A DNA stretch of 64,000 bases from Chitinophaga pinensis (GCA_945883545.1 CAMCXT010000012.1:1-64000); one strand, 5' to 3'. Counted from the stretch's first letter, positions 28,186-38,038 are shown. Program-made: numbers and translations. Notes: generated by a model not told the origin, from the sequence alone.

Positions 28186-29100
28186 TTAAGCTGATTTTAC
28201 ATCCCAAAGCATCACACTTTGATCGTCGCTCACAGATGCCAATAAATCGGTTGAAGGGCACCAATAAATCGCATTCACTGAGTTTTTGTGGCCTTCGTTT
28301 TTTGTTGCATCAAATCTGTGAAGGACTTCGAAGCTTCCAGCACTCCAAATTTTAATCGTCTTGTCTCTGCTCGCAGTGGCCATCAGAGTTCCTGAAGCGT
28401 TGAATGCAATGCTATAAATGGCGTAATTGTGTGCTGGGATATTGTGTATCAATTCATAATCGGTTGCTGATCTCACTTGAAGATGTGCATCCTTTGTTCC
28501 GCTGATGAGATAGAGGCTGTCTGGTGAAAAAGCTACAGCATTTACAGCATCTTCATGCCCGTCGATGGTTTTAATTATTTCGAAATTTTCGGTGTTTAGA
28601 ATCCTGATTTTTTGATCGCTACATGCAAGTGCAAGTTTGCTTTCATCGGGCGAAAGTGCCATTTTACGGACTTTCAGGCTAGAGATTTTCAGTTCATGTT
28701 TACAATGAAAGTTCTCAGTGCTCCAAACTGTGAGGTTGCCATCAGCGCCACTGGCTAAAAACTCGTTTTTCGAAGGTATTTCTAGCAAATCGAAAACGCC
28801 AATGGTGTGAGCCAATAAATATTTCACTTCGGCTTTTTGAGCAAGATCAACTACATGAATGCCACCTTGGTTGTTGCCAATGAGCAGAATTGGTTCGTTT
28901 TGAAGTGCCAATAAACTGTAAACCACACCTGCCGAATGGGCAATTACGCGGGGCGGTTTGATGCCATGAAGATCCCATTCAACAATGTTTTTATCGCTAC
29001 CTGCTGTAATGATTGTATCGCGCAAAGTTCCTTTGGAAACGGTATACACAGCTGCTTGATGACCTGTTAACGCATGCACTCGGTGGGCAGAAATCTTCAT
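28186..29100 (-). CDS. WD40 repeat protein
   Basis: Multiple WD repeats (AVNAVAFSPDSLYLISGTKDAHLQVRS, AIYSIAFNASGTLMATASRDKTIKIWS). ATG at 29100; the track extension to 29205 translates a GC-rich element. Confidence 0.9.
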   Translation of the reverse strand: MKISAHRVHALTGHQAAVYTVSKGTLRDTIITAGSDKNIVEWDLHGIKPPRVIAHSAGVVYSLLALQNEPILLIGNNQGGIHVVDLAQKAEVKYLLAHTIGVFDLLEIPSKNEFLASGADGNLTVWSTENFHCKHELKISSLKVRKMALSPDESKLALACSDQKIRILNTENFEIIKTIDGHEDAVNAVAFSPDSLYLISGTKDAHLQVRSATDYELIHNIPAHNYAIYSIAFNASGTLMATASRDKTIKIWSAGSFEVLHRFDATKNEGHKNSVNAIYWCPSTDLLASVSDDQSVMLWDVKSA

Positions 29101-29144
29101 CCACCAAAGGTAAGCTGCTGACCCGTAACTCAAACATCCCATTT

Positions 29145-29226
29145 GATCGGAATGCCGCGGCAGGGGGCGAGGCAAACAGCGCACGGAGGGCCTGTAGCCG
29201 AGCACCCGACCCTTGTGGTGCCGCCC
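29145..29226 (-). repeat. GC-rich structured intergenic element, possible ncRNA or Bacteroidota 'GGGCG..GGGTCGGG' repeat
   Basis: Minus strand GGGCGGCACCACAAGGGTCGGGTGCTCGGCTACAGGCCCTCCGTGCGCTGTTTGCCTCGCCCCCTGCCGCGGCATTCCGATC; 59/82 G+C by hand count; GCGGCA (29224-29219) complementary to TGCCGC (29162-29157). Confidence 0.5.
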
Positions 29227-29255
29227 AAATTTTAGAACGACAGATGTTAGGTCAT

Positions 29256-29288
29256 TTTGTCAGCCAAATTCTTGCGGCATAGGCTTTG
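29256..29288 (+). promoter_or_regulatory. candidate Bacteroidota promoter for htpG
   Basis: TTTG (29256-29259) - 20 nt - TAGGCTTTG (29280-29288), near match to TTTG/N19-21/TAnnTTTG with one extra spacer base. Confidence 0.3.
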
Positions 29289-29317
29289 AAAAGCCCGGTC
29301 GACTAACATTTTAACCT

Positions 29318-31129
29318 ATGCAAACCGGAAAAATAAACGTAAACACCGAGAACATTTTCCCCATCATCAAGAAGTTTTTGTATTCTGACCACGAGATTTT
29401 CCTCCGTGAGTTGGTTTCGAATGCAGTTGATGCTACGCAAAAGTTGAAAACGCTTGCCGCAACGAGCGAATTTAAAGGAGAACTTGGAGAATTGCGTGTT
29501 GATGTTAAAATTGACAAAGAGAATAAACAGTTGATTATTAGCGATCGTGGAATTGGGATGACCGCTGAAGAAATCGATAAATATATCAACCAGATTGCCT
29601 TCTCAGGGGCTGAGGAATTTGTAGAAAAATACAAAGACAAGCCAGAAGCGCAGGCAATTATTGGGCATTTCGGTTTGGGGTTTTATTCTTCATTTATGGT
29701 TGCTGAACGGGTGGAAATCCGCAGTAAATCGCATCAAGATGGCGCTCAAGCTGCCCGTTGGGAATGTGATGGAAGTCCGCAGTTTACCCTCGAAGACGTT
29801 GAAAAAGAAGACCGTGGAACCGATATCATTTTGCATATCCATGAAGATTCGATCGAGTTTTTAGAAACTGCACGCATCGAAAATCTATTGAACAAGTACT
29901 GTAAGTTTCTTCCGGTTGCGATTTGGTTTGAAGAAAAGCAGATCAACAATACGCAGCCCGCATGGACGAAGAAGCCTGCCGAACTGACGGATGAGGATTA
30001 TGCGAGTTTTTACGAAGAATTGTACCCGTTTGCAGAAAAGCCGTTGTTTCATATTCATTTGAACGTGGATTTCCCGTTTAATTTGACGGGTATTCTTTAT
30101 TTCCCTAAGCAACCGAAGAATTTCGAGGTTCAGAAAAACAAGATTCAGCTTTATAGCAATCAAGTTTTTGTAACCGATTCGGTGGAAGGAATTGTGCCTG
30201 ATTTCCTTACCCTTTTGCATGGTGTGATTGATTCGCCAGATATTCCATTGAATGTTTCACGTTCGTATTTGCAGAGCGATGGAAATGTGAAGAAAATCAG
30301 CAGTCACATCACCAAGAAAGTAGCCGATAAGCTGGAGGAAATTTTCAAAAATAGCCGGGAAGATTTCGAATCGAAGTGGGATGATATCCGCATGTTCATC
30401 CAGTATGGAATGCTGAGCGATGAGAAATTCAACGATAAAGCTCCGAAATTCAATTTGTTTAAAAGTGCTTCGGGCAAGTTTTTCACTGCCGAAGAACTTC
30501 AAGCAGCATTAAAGCCGCTTCAAACCGACAAGAATGAGCAGCTAATTGTTCTGTATACATCGAATGAAAAGGAGCAACACAGTTTCATCGAGTCGGCAAA
30601 AGGTCGCGGCTATGAAGTGATTGTGATGGATTCACCACTTGATGCTCACTTGTTGAATATGCTCGAAGGCAAATTGGAGAAAACCAGATTTGTTCGTGTG
30701 GATTCGGATACGATCGATAAGTTGATTCAGAAGGATGAACCAATGATCTCGAAATTGAGTGAGACTGAACAAGAAACACTAAAGCAGCTTGTGGTTGATC
30801 GTGTTGAGAAGAATTTTTCGGTTCAATTGGAAGCCATGAGCGAATCGGATATGCCACTGTTGATTACCCGTCCGGAATTTATGCGTAGAATGAAAGATAT
30901 GTCGGCGCTTGGCGGTGGAAATCCATTCATGCGTGATATGCCAGAGCAATACAATTTGGTGGTAAATACAAATCATCCATTGGCGAATAAAATACTCACT
31001 GAGTCGGCGCCTGAGAAACAAGAGAACCTGATTCGTCAGGCTACAGACTTAGCGATGTTGGCTCAAAACATGCTGAAAGGCGAGGAGTTGACCAAATTCA
31101 TCAAGCGCAGTGTTGAATTGATCGACTAA
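29318..31129 (+). CDS. htpG: molecular chaperone HtpG (Hsp90)
   Basis: LYSDHEIFLRELVSNAVDATQKL, GHFGLGFYSSFMV. Confidence 0.96.
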   Translation: MQTGKINVNTENIFPIIKKFLYSDHEIFLRELVSNAVDATQKLKTLAATSEFKGELGELRVDVKIDKENKQLIISDRGIGMTAEEIDKYINQIAFSGAEEFVEKYKDKPEAQAIIGHFGLGFYSSFMVAERVEIRSKSHQDGAQAARWECDGSPQFTLEDVEKEDRGTDIILHIHEDSIEFLETARIENLLNKYCKFLPVAIWFEEKQINNTQPAWTKKPAELTDEDYASFYEELYPFAEKPLFHIHLNVDFPFNLTGILYFPKQPKNFEVQKNKIQLYSNQVFVTDSVEGIVPDFLTLLHGVIDSPDIPLNVSRSYLQSDGNVKKISSHITKKVADKLEEIFKNSREDFESKWDDIRMFIQYGMLSDEKFNDKAPKFNLFKSASGKFFTAEELQAALKPLQTDKNEQLIVLYTSNEKEQHSFIESAKGRGYEVIVMDSPLDAHLLNMLEGKLEKTRFVRVDSDTIDKLIQKDEPMISKLSETEQETLKQLVVDRVEKNFSVQLEAMSESDMPLLITRPEFMRRMKDMSALGGGNPFMRDMPEQYNLVVNTNHPLANKILTESAPEKQENLIRQATDLAMLAQNMLKGEELTKFIKRSVELID

Positions 31130-31150
31130 TTTTCAAAGCGATTTATCTGA

Positions 31151-31200
31151 ATCCCTGTTAAACGAGTTACCGAAATGGGTGCTTGTTTAACAGGGATTTT
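31151..31200 (+). terminator. intrinsic terminator-like hairpin after htpG
   Basis: ATCCCTGTTAAAC (31151-31163) / GTTTAACAGGGAT (31185-31197), perfect 13-bp arms, 21-nt loop, then TTT. Confidence 0.75.
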
Positions 31201-31218
31201 GTATTTTTCGACCTGAAC

Positions 31219-32115
31219 ATGAGCGATATGAAAAACAGTTTCTTTTTGTCAGTACTTCTTTTTGCAAGTATTTCAGCTACAACGGCCCAAACATTACCTG
31301 ATCCACCGGAGCAAATTTGGCCTACCAAGAATTGGAATTTTCAATCGGTTCGGTTCAATGCTTATTATAATATTTATAGTCCGAAGTTAGTTGACGCAGA
31401 CGCCTTCAAGCTATTAGCTGCGAATGTCGATTCTTTGTCTATCCCTTCAGATCTTGCTAATTTTAACCGTAGGGAAGATTCACAGCAGGGCAGTTTGGGA
31501 AATTTGGTTGTGATTGGATCGGTGGCTTTTTCTCCAAAGAGCAAAAACGATAATACTATCAATCGTCGGAAGTCAGTTCAGTTCGGATTAGGTTATCAGG
31601 ATTTATCGACCTTTGAAACGGCTTACTCGATCAATGAAAAGGTTATGGGAACAGACAGTTCTATTTCACGTGATTATTTCGTGAGTGGTCGCCAGAAAGC
31701 GCTGTTTCTGCAAGGTGCTTACATATGGAACACAGATCCTGATAAAGCGGTGAATATTTATGCGGGAGTAGGATTAGACCTAGGGTATTCGCTCAGTTCT
31801 GTGCTCGTGGAAAACACGAACAAGAGTTACATTTATACAAGCAACGACAGCACCAGCAATACGTTTTTACCGAACGAGAAAACGCTCGATGGAGTAAGCT
31901 ATTTCAATGTTGCCTTTGTGGTACCTTTCGGTTTTCACGCAAGAATTTACAAGAATTGGGGAACGACAGCAGAATTCAGATACGCTCTAAATAGAACGAC
32001 TGCACCTGGCGCTTCATCGTTGGTTCGCTCGCATTTTCAGGCTGGTTTGGGTGTGAGATACACCTTTGGAAAGTTTGCCGATAGAAAGCCAGAACAGGAA
32101 TTGGATGATCTATAA
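31219..32115 (+). CDS. outer-membrane beta-barrel-like secreted protein of unknown function
   Basis: Signal peptide (MKNSFFLSVLLFASISATTAQ), C-term FQAGLGVRYTFGKF barrel-like. Start could be 31228. Confidence 0.65.
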   Translation: MSDMKNSFFLSVLLFASISATTAQTLPDPPEQIWPTKNWNFQSVRFNAYYNIYSPKLVDADAFKLLAANVDSLSIPSDLANFNRREDSQQGSLGNLVVIGSVAFSPKSKNDNTINRRKSVQFGLGYQDLSTFETAYSINEKVMGTDSSISRDYFVSGRQKALFLQGAYIWNTDPDKAVNIYAGVGLDLGYSLSSVLVENTNKSYIYTSNDSTSNTFLPNEKTLDGVSYFNVAFVVPFGFHARIYKNWGTTAEFRYALNRTTAPGASSLVRSHFQAGLGVRYTFGKFADRKPEQELDDL

Positions 32116-32122
32116 GATCGAA

Positions 32123-32377
32123 TTAGGCAGTGGTTTTATTCGTGCCACCTTTACGGTTTTTGTAGATCATGTAACCAAATCCTCCTAACACGAGGTATGG
32201 GATAGACATAAGATACAGAATGCCGTCGTTAAGACCACGCCCAACAACTTTGCCTTGACCATCAATATTCGACTCCACTTGGGTGCGGCACATAGCGCAC
32301 TGTGCAGATGCTGAAAAAGAAATCAGCTGACTAAGAATCAACATTGTCAAAAGCGCGAAATTTCTGATTGATTTCAT
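32123..32377 (-). CDS. small conserved membrane protein with CxxC
   Basis: Signal peptide, SAQCAMCRTQVE, one C-terminal TM; next to cytochrome oxidase assembly genes. Confidence 0.6.
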   Translation of the reverse strand: MKSIRNFALLTMLILSQLISFSASAQCAMCRTQVESNIDGQGKVVGRGLNDGILYLMSIPYLVLGGFGYMIYKNRKGGTNKTTA

Positions 32378-32388
32378 GGTCGAAGGAT

Positions 32389-32931
32389 TTATTGAGGATA
32401 ATAAGGTGCAATCATCAGGTAAACAATTACTCCTGTTGAAGTAACGTAAAGCCAGAGTGGGAAGGTAATTTTGGCAATTTTTCGGTGACGATCAAATTGA
32501 GCAGTAAGTGCTCTCACGTAACTAATAAGTACCAAAGGAACAATTGCTGCAGAAAGCAGAATGTGTGTTATCAAAATGAAGTAGTAGAAGCCCTTCACAG
32601 CGCCAGTTCCGCCAAATGGAGTTGGCTCAGTGGCTGCATGGAAAAGAATATACGATACTAAGAAAACCACCGAAAGCACAATTGCAGAGGTCATCAAAGC
32701 GCGATGCAGTGGTATTTTGTTGTTTTTAATGGCAACAACAGCCGCAATCAATATAAAAAAAGTTGTTCCATTAACGATTGCATTCACCATCGGTAAAATG
32801 TGGTAATCGAAATTTCCGAGCAGACTGAACTTAGGAGCAAATGCCAATAGTGTTACCACCAAAGGAATTGCTATTGTGGCAAGAACAATTAGAGGAACGA
32901 ATTTTTTGTCTCTACCAGTGTTGGTGCTCAT
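32389..32931 (-). CDS. DUF420-type cytochrome oxidase-associated membrane protein
   Basis: NFDYHILPMVNAIVNGTTFFILIAAVVAIKNNKIPLHRALM...ILLSAAIVPLVL; multi-TM; adjacent to SCO. Confidence 0.8.
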   Translation of the reverse strand: MSTNTGRDKKFVPLIVLATIAIPLVVTLLAFAPKFSLLGNFDYHILPMVNAIVNGTTFFILIAAVVAIKNNKIPLHRALMTSAIVLSVVFLVSYILFHAATEPTPFGGTGAVKGFYYFILITHILLSAAIVPLVLISYVRALTAQFDRHRKIAKITFPLWLYVTSTGVIVYLMIAPYYPQ

Positions 32932-33602
32932 CGGATTGGGTTCACGTTCTTTTTCAAAGCCAAGTTGTACTCAGCAACAAGTACTTTGATTTCGTCGATT
33001 AACCTTTTCATGTCGGTAGCACTTGTTCCTTCGTAGATTCCACGAATATGTCTTTCTCTATCGATGAGAAAAACGAGATCGCTATGTAGGAATCCACCAG
33101 GAGCTGCGCTATCGGCCGCCGCATTTGCCATATAACCATCGTAAGCCAGTTTGTAGATGGCATCGCGGTTTCCTGAAAGAAATTTCCAGCGGCTGGAATC
33201 TGCTCCAACTCTTCCTTCAAATTCCTTCAGTACGGCAGGTGTGTCGTTATCAGGATCAACAGTAAAAGAAACAAGCTTGAAGTCGTTTAGTTTAACAAAA
33301 TCATCTTGATCGTGAACTTTTTTCATCAGCGTCTGCATTTCGGGGCAGATGGTAGGGCATGATGTAAAAAAGAAATTGGCAACATAGATCTTATTGCTAA
33401 GGTCTTTGTCGCCAAATGGTTTATTGTCTTGATCAGTAAAAGTAAACGGAGGAATGCTGTGATAAACAGTGTCTCCGTTTGTGCTTAGTTCTTTTGGTCC
33501 GAAATAACCGAGTGGTTTGATGTTATGTTTTCCTGTTGACAGCACCAAATAAGCAATAGATGGCAGCAGCAGAATCAAGAAAAGTATAACGAATTTACGC
33601 AC
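32928..33602 (-). CDS. SCO1/SenC family copper chaperone
   Basis: NFFFTSCPTICPEMQTLM (CxxxC), LVSFTVDPDNDTPAVL, LHSDLVFLIDRERHIRGIYEG. Confidence 0.92.
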   Translation of the reverse strand: MRKFVILFLILLLPSIAYLVLSTGKHNIKPLGYFGPKELSTNGDTVYHSIPPFTFTDQDNKPFGDKDLSNKIYVANFFFTSCPTICPEMQTLMKKVHDQDDFVKLNDFKLVSFTVDPDNDTPAVLKEFEGRVGADSSRWKFLSGNRDAIYKLAYDGYMANAAADSAAPGGFLHSDLVFLIDRERHIRGIYEGTSATDMKRLIDEIKVLVAEYNLALKKNVNPIR

Positions 33603-33605
33603 GGC

Positions 33606-33986
33606 TTATTTCATAAATTCTTGAACGTACTGAAGGAGTTCTTCGCCTTCGAAAAGCGCAATGAAAATTAGATAAATCACTAGAACCATCGGTAGAAGCA
33701 CGGTTGTTCTAAGATTTTTTTGTTCATCTCCAAGGTGCATAAAAACAAGAACAATGTATCCTGCTTTTACCAAGGTAAGAATGATGTAGAACCATTTAAT
33801 TAGTGTCCAAGTTCCTGGCCCAACATGGGTTTTAGAAAAGTAAATACCAATTAGAATTTCTACAACTGTAATTACAGAAAGAAGTAACGTAACCAATAGA
33901 ATTTTCTTTCTAACGGCTTTTGATTCTTCAGGCGTACGCGTGTGCGGATGACTGTATTGGAGCGATTGATCTTGAACTTCGTGCAT
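33606..33986 (-). CDS. cytochrome c oxidase subunit IV (caa3-type)
   Basis: Three TM segments; FYIILTLVKAGYIVLVFMHLGDE. Confidence 0.8.
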   Translation of the reverse strand: MHEVQDQSLQYSHPHTRTPEESKAVRKKILLVTLLLSVITVVEILIGIYFSKTHVGPGTWTLIKWFYIILTLVKAGYIVLVFMHLGDEQKNLRTTVLLPMVLVIYLIFIALFEGEELLQYVQEFMK

Positions 33987-34005
33987 AATTGTTCAGATGA
34001 TAGGA

Positions 34006-34731
34006 TCAGAGAAGGTAGAAGAATGTAAATACGAATACCCATACAAGGTCTACAAAGTGCCAGTAGAGACCAGCCTTCTCAACCATTTCGTAGTGCCCTC
34101 GTTTTTCATAGATGCCTTGAGAAGCTTGATAAAGTACAATTGCATTGATCACAACACCAGAAAATACGTGGAATCCGTGGAAACCAGTGATGAAAAAGAA
34201 AAAGTTCGCAAACAAGGTGTGGCCATATTCATTGTTTTGAAGATTGGCACCTTGCACGAGTACTTCTTTCACTTGACCATCAACGAGTATCGATTTCATA
34301 ACTCCATCTCCACCAACTATGAAAGTGTACCATTCCCAAGCTTGAGAGCCTAAGAAAACGATACCTCCAACAACGGTAAGACCGAGCCAGAAAAGAACTC
34401 CTTTTTTGTTATTGGTGTGTCCTGCATCAACAGCGAGTACCATTGTAACGCTAGAAATGATTAGGATGAAGGTCATCAAACCTACATACAAAAGCGGCAA
34501 ATGCGCATGTGTAAATGGAAAGTGATGGAACACTTTTTCAACCAATGGCCAGCTATCAGCATGCACGTGACGCGCATAACCAAGTGCAACCAATAAAGTT
34601 GAGAATGTAAAGGCATCAGAAAGCAAGAAAAACCACATCATCAGTTTTCCGTAGCTCGCTCCGAACGGGGATGTACCACCGCCCCAAATTTTGTTAGCAG
34701 GGATGTCTAAAGTAGCCTGGGCCATGTTCAA
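34006..34731 (-). CDS. cytochrome c oxidase subunit III
   Basis: YGKLMMWFFLLSDAFTFSTLL, FFFITGFHGFHVFSGVVINAI, GLYWHFVDLVWVFVFTFFYLL. Confidence 0.92.
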   Translation of the reverse strand: MNMAQATLDIPANKIWGGGTSPFGASYGKLMMWFFLLSDAFTFSTLLVALGYARHVHADSWPLVEKVFHHFPFTHAHLPLLYVGLMTFILIISSVTMVLAVDAGHTNNKKGVLFWLGLTVVGGIVFLGSQAWEWYTFIVGGDGVMKSILVDGQVKEVLVQGANLQNNEYGHTLFANFFFFITGFHGFHVFSGVVINAIVLYQASQGIYEKRGHYEMVEKAGLYWHFVDLVWVFVFTFFYLL

Positions 34732-34820
34732 TATTAATTTTCGGGTGCAAGTTTAACCTAAAATTTTCAATTCAAAAAACTTGTTCTATCAGTCGTATGA
34801 AAGTTTGTAATGCGTATAAA

Positions 34821-35405
34821 TTACTGCATAAACACCAGAAAGATAAATAGATAGATCCATAATCCGTCGAGGAAATGCCAATAAGTTGCGCACAAACGGA
34901 CGCCGGCGCTGCTTGCGGAAGTGTATTTTTGCTTCAGCGACTTGATTAAAACAACCAATAAAGCGATAATTCCAGACACAATATGCGCCAAGTGAAGACC
35001 TGAAAGTGCATAAATAAAACTACCTGATGGATTGGCACTTTTGCCTGCAAAGTAAATTCCGCTTTCGAGCAATTCGCCCCATCCGTAAACTTGCGAAATG
35101 CCGAAAAGGATTCCAAGCGCCAAGGTAACTCCAACAGCTTGTGTTAACTGCTTTAGGTTGTTTTTCCGAACCGAGATCACCGCCCAGTGCATCGAAATAC
35201 TTGAAGCAAGAATAATCCCACTACTAACCCAAAACATCACTGGCAATGTGAATCTTAACCACTGACCATCGGCTTGGCGAACAATGTATGCAGATGTTAA
35301 TCCTGCAAACAGCATCACAATGCTAAAAATGCCAACGTACAGTAGGTTTTTACTTACTTTTTCTTTCAGTACAAGATCTTCCGAAATTTTCATGGTTGAA
35401 TCCAT
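34821..35405 (-). CDS. cytochrome c oxidase subunit III (second, shorter paralog)
   Basis: FIYALSGLHLAHIVSGIIALLVVLIKSLKQ, LCATYWHFLDGLWIYLFIFLVFMQ. Confidence 0.9.
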   Translation of the reverse strand: MDSTMKISEDLVLKEKVSKNLLYVGIFSIVMLFAGLTSAYIVRQADGQWLRFTLPVMFWVSSGIILASSISMHWAVISVRKNNLKQLTQAVGVTLALGILFGISQVYGWGELLESGIYFAGKSANPSGSFIYALSGLHLAHIVSGIIALLVVLIKSLKQKYTSASSAGVRLCATYWHFLDGLWIYLFIFLVFMQ

Positions 35406-36349
35406 AGTTTAAGCAGGTAAAGATTGTCGAACATCATTCCCAGTTGCACAACTGGTAAGTAAATGAAGGATGCAAACATGAGTTTTCGAGCATCTTTAAT
35501 ATCGAGTGTATTGTGCAGTTTAACAGCTTTGATCAGGAAATAAATCCCTGCAATCGTAATCAGGATAACCGATACAGGCGTTACCATTTTAAACATCAAT
35601 GGCAACAAACCGATTGGTACAAGTCCGGCAGTATAAATTAGAATCTGAAAAGCAGATGTTTTAGATCGGCCATCGGCAGCTGGTAGCATTCTGAATCCTG
35701 CTTTTTTGTAGTCGTCGTCGAGTACCCATGCCAATGACCAAAAATGGGGGAATTGCCAAATGAACTGAATAGCAAACAAAATCAATCCTTGGATGCCAAT
35801 TTCACCTGTCGCGGCAACCCATCCCAACATGGGAGGAATAGCGCCGGGAAATGCACCTACAAAAACTGCAAATGGAGTGATGCGCTTCAAAGGTGTGTAA
35901 ATTGCCACATACGACACCAATGCTGCAATTCCAAGCCATCCACTAAGCGGATTCATGAAATTCCAGAGGATTAAAATCCCTACAACTCCTGTTATTGTTG
36001 AAAACACGAGCGCTTCTGTGTGCGACAATCTTTGTCGAGGCATCGGTCGATTTTCGGTTCGGCTCATGAGCTTGTCCAAATCTTTTTCGATGATCTGATT
36101 GAATGCGTTCGAAGAACCTGTCACTAAAAATCCGCCCAGAGTTAGCAGAATAGGCTGATACCAAGTAAAATCGGTTCCGCCCATGAAGAATGCAGTCAAT
36201 GCGCTAAAAACCACCAACCAACTAAGCCTAAGCTTAAGTAGCTGCATGAAGTCTTTCACTTTAGAAGTGGAGATTTCATGCGACTGAACTGTTTCAGCAA
36301 TATTCTGTGACAATTTTAGGGCTTTTATTTGCGCGGCAAAAATACGCAT
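35390..36349 (-). CDS. cyoE: protoheme IX farnesyltransferase
   Basis: NAFNQIIEKDLDKLMSRTENRPMPRQRLS, YTPLKRITPFAVFVGAFPGAIPPMLGW. Confidence 0.93.
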   Translation of the reverse strand: MRIFAAQIKALKLSQNIAETVQSHEISTSKVKDFMQLLKLRLSWLVVFSALTAFFMGGTDFTWYQPILLTLGGFLVTGSSNAFNQIIEKDLDKLMSRTENRPMPRQRLSHTEALVFSTITGVVGILILWNFMNPLSGWLGIAALVSYVAIYTPLKRITPFAVFVGAFPGAIPPMLGWVAATGEIGIQGLILFAIQFIWQFPHFWSLAWVLDDDYKKAGFRMLPAADGRSKTSAFQILIYTAGLVPIGLLPLMFKMVTPVSVILITIAGIYFLIKAVKLHNTLDIKDARKLMFASFIYLPVVQLGMMFDNLYLLKLWIQP

Positions 36350-36394
36350 TTACCTACCTGAATTAACCCGCAATTCGCTAAAATGTTTGATAAC

Positions 36395-38032
36395 CTAAAA
36401 ATCGTAGTAACGATTCGGCAGATTTGTTCTGAAGGTAAAAAATGCCCAAGTGGTATTTTGAGAACCTGCAAAATTCTCCTGCTTCCTTCTTGATAAACTT
36501 ATTTCAATGCGCATTCCAGTTCGCGGGTTAATTAAGTAGCTCAAATTTAGGTCGGTGTACATAACAGTTTGCTCAACACCCTGAAGCATTTTGTTGCCAT
36601 AAATGGATGGCACTTCGGTTGGGCCATTTACAATTTCGGCAGTTCCTTGGAAAATGTTCTGGCCATAATTGCTAAAGTTTCCATTCGTTTTCAAAGAATC
36701 TGCTCCGTATTTAGCAAGAATGAATTTTGCTTCAACACCAAATCGTTTGTACTGCCAACGCAAGAATTGAACGTTTTCGATGAAGTTTGCTCCCAAGGGA
36801 TGGGCCATCGGCTGAGCATAATGCGTATAACTTTGTTCGCTGGTAAAATGCCCGTATGTATATGGTCTCACCACATTCAACTCGTTTTGCCAAGTGAGGT
36901 TTTTAATTCCGAGGAAACGATAAAACTTCCAGCCTAACTGTAAGCCCTGCTTATTCGCCCACCAGCCATTTCCAGCTTTCACTTCTTTGAGCGAAAATTC
37001 ATCAATCACCACTTGCCCGTAAAGCTGGTATTTCTTCAATATCAAAGCTTTTAGGTTGAAACCAATGAGCACATTGTCTGGAGATCCTCTCGAAAACTCA
37101 ACTGGGCGATAAAAAATAATGGGGTTGAGGTAATTGGGATCGAATCCCCTTCTTGCTCCAGTAGTATCGCCACCTTGCCAAATGATGCTTTCAAACAATC
37201 CTACATTGAGCCAAGGAGTTGCATTATAGCTCAAATGGTGCATTGTACTAAATTTCTGCAAGTATCCACCAACGCCGCTGTTCGAGGCATTTCCGATGTT
37301 TTGCCAAGCCATAAACAAATTGGTGTACTTGATCTTCCAGAAGTTTGTGCTGATCTTAAAATAAGGGTAATTCAACGCATTGTCGGAAAGTAGCAACGAT
37401 CTATATCCATCGCCAATGAAATTCTTGTCGTTGCCCAACTGGAAATTAAAATGCTTTGTTGGTGTATATGAAATGTATCCAGACGCAAACGCATAATCGT
37501 AACCGCTGTCGCCAAAGGGTTTCACGCGGCCTTGTCCCGGAACGACATTGTTTTTCTTCACAAAGCTATCTACATAGTTTACCATGATCGCCTGATTTTC
37601 CCAAAACGAACTATAGAATGACACCTTTTTGCCTATCGTTCCTTGTACTTGAATACCTCTGGAATTGGTCCAAGTATTTCTGCTCAGATACCTGTCTTGT
37701 CCAGCTTCAAATGAGAAAAGTGGATCGAGATAAACTTGCACATCCTCTTTTTCTAGTTTGAAAAGGTTCTCGGTGAATATTTTACGTCCTACCAGTGAAC
37801 GATAGAACTTTTTGTCTGGAAGCCTTGCGCCTGTAATGGTATCGGGATTTGCAATTTGAAGGATTTCCGACATTCTGAAAGGCTTCACCGCAGTATGCAT
37901 CGAACTTCCTTTCTTATTAAGTGATTCATCCAACAGGTTGTATTGGAAGCGATCGAATATCAAGTTGTATTCCTGCGCCCCTATGAACTTCAAGCTCATA
38001 AGGATCAAGCAAATCGTCAGAAAACTTCTCAT
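36395..38032 (-). CDS. outer-membrane protein resembling gliding motility RemB / capsule assembly Wzi family
   Basis: Signal peptide; ...ASGYISYTPTKHFNFQLGNDKNFIGDGYRSLLLSDNALNYPYFKISTNFWKIKYTNLF. Confidence 0.7.
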   Translation of the reverse strand: MRSFLTICLILMSLKFIGAQEYNLIFDRFQYNLLDESLNKKGSSMHTAVKPFRMSEILQIANPDTITGARLPDKKFYRSLVGRKIFTENLFKLEKEDVQVYLDPLFSFEAGQDRYLSRNTWTNSRGIQVQGTIGKKVSFYSSFWENQAIMVNYVDSFVKKNNVVPGQGRVKPFGDSGYDYAFASGYISYTPTKHFNFQLGNDKNFIGDGYRSLLLSDNALNYPYFKISTNFWKIKYTNLFMAWQNIGNASNSGVGGYLQKFSTMHHLSYNATPWLNVGLFESIIWQGGDTTGARRGFDPNYLNPIIFYRPVEFSRGSPDNVLIGFNLKALILKKYQLYGQVVIDEFSLKEVKAGNGWWANKQGLQLGWKFYRFLGIKNLTWQNELNVVRPYTYGHFTSEQSYTHYAQPMAHPLGANFIENVQFLRWQYKRFGVEAKFILAKYGADSLKTNGNFSNYGQNIFQGTAEIVNGPTEVPSIYGNKMLQGVEQTVMYTDLNLSYLINPRTGMRIEISLSRRKQENFAGSQNTTWAFFTFRTNLPNRYYDF

Positions 38033-38038
38033 TTCAAC

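Noticed and set aside
29100-29205. N-terminal extension of the WD40 ORF (MLGYRPSVRCLPRPLPRHSDQMG...)
   Set aside because: Translates the GC-rich element; ATG at 29100 gives a normal WD40 start.
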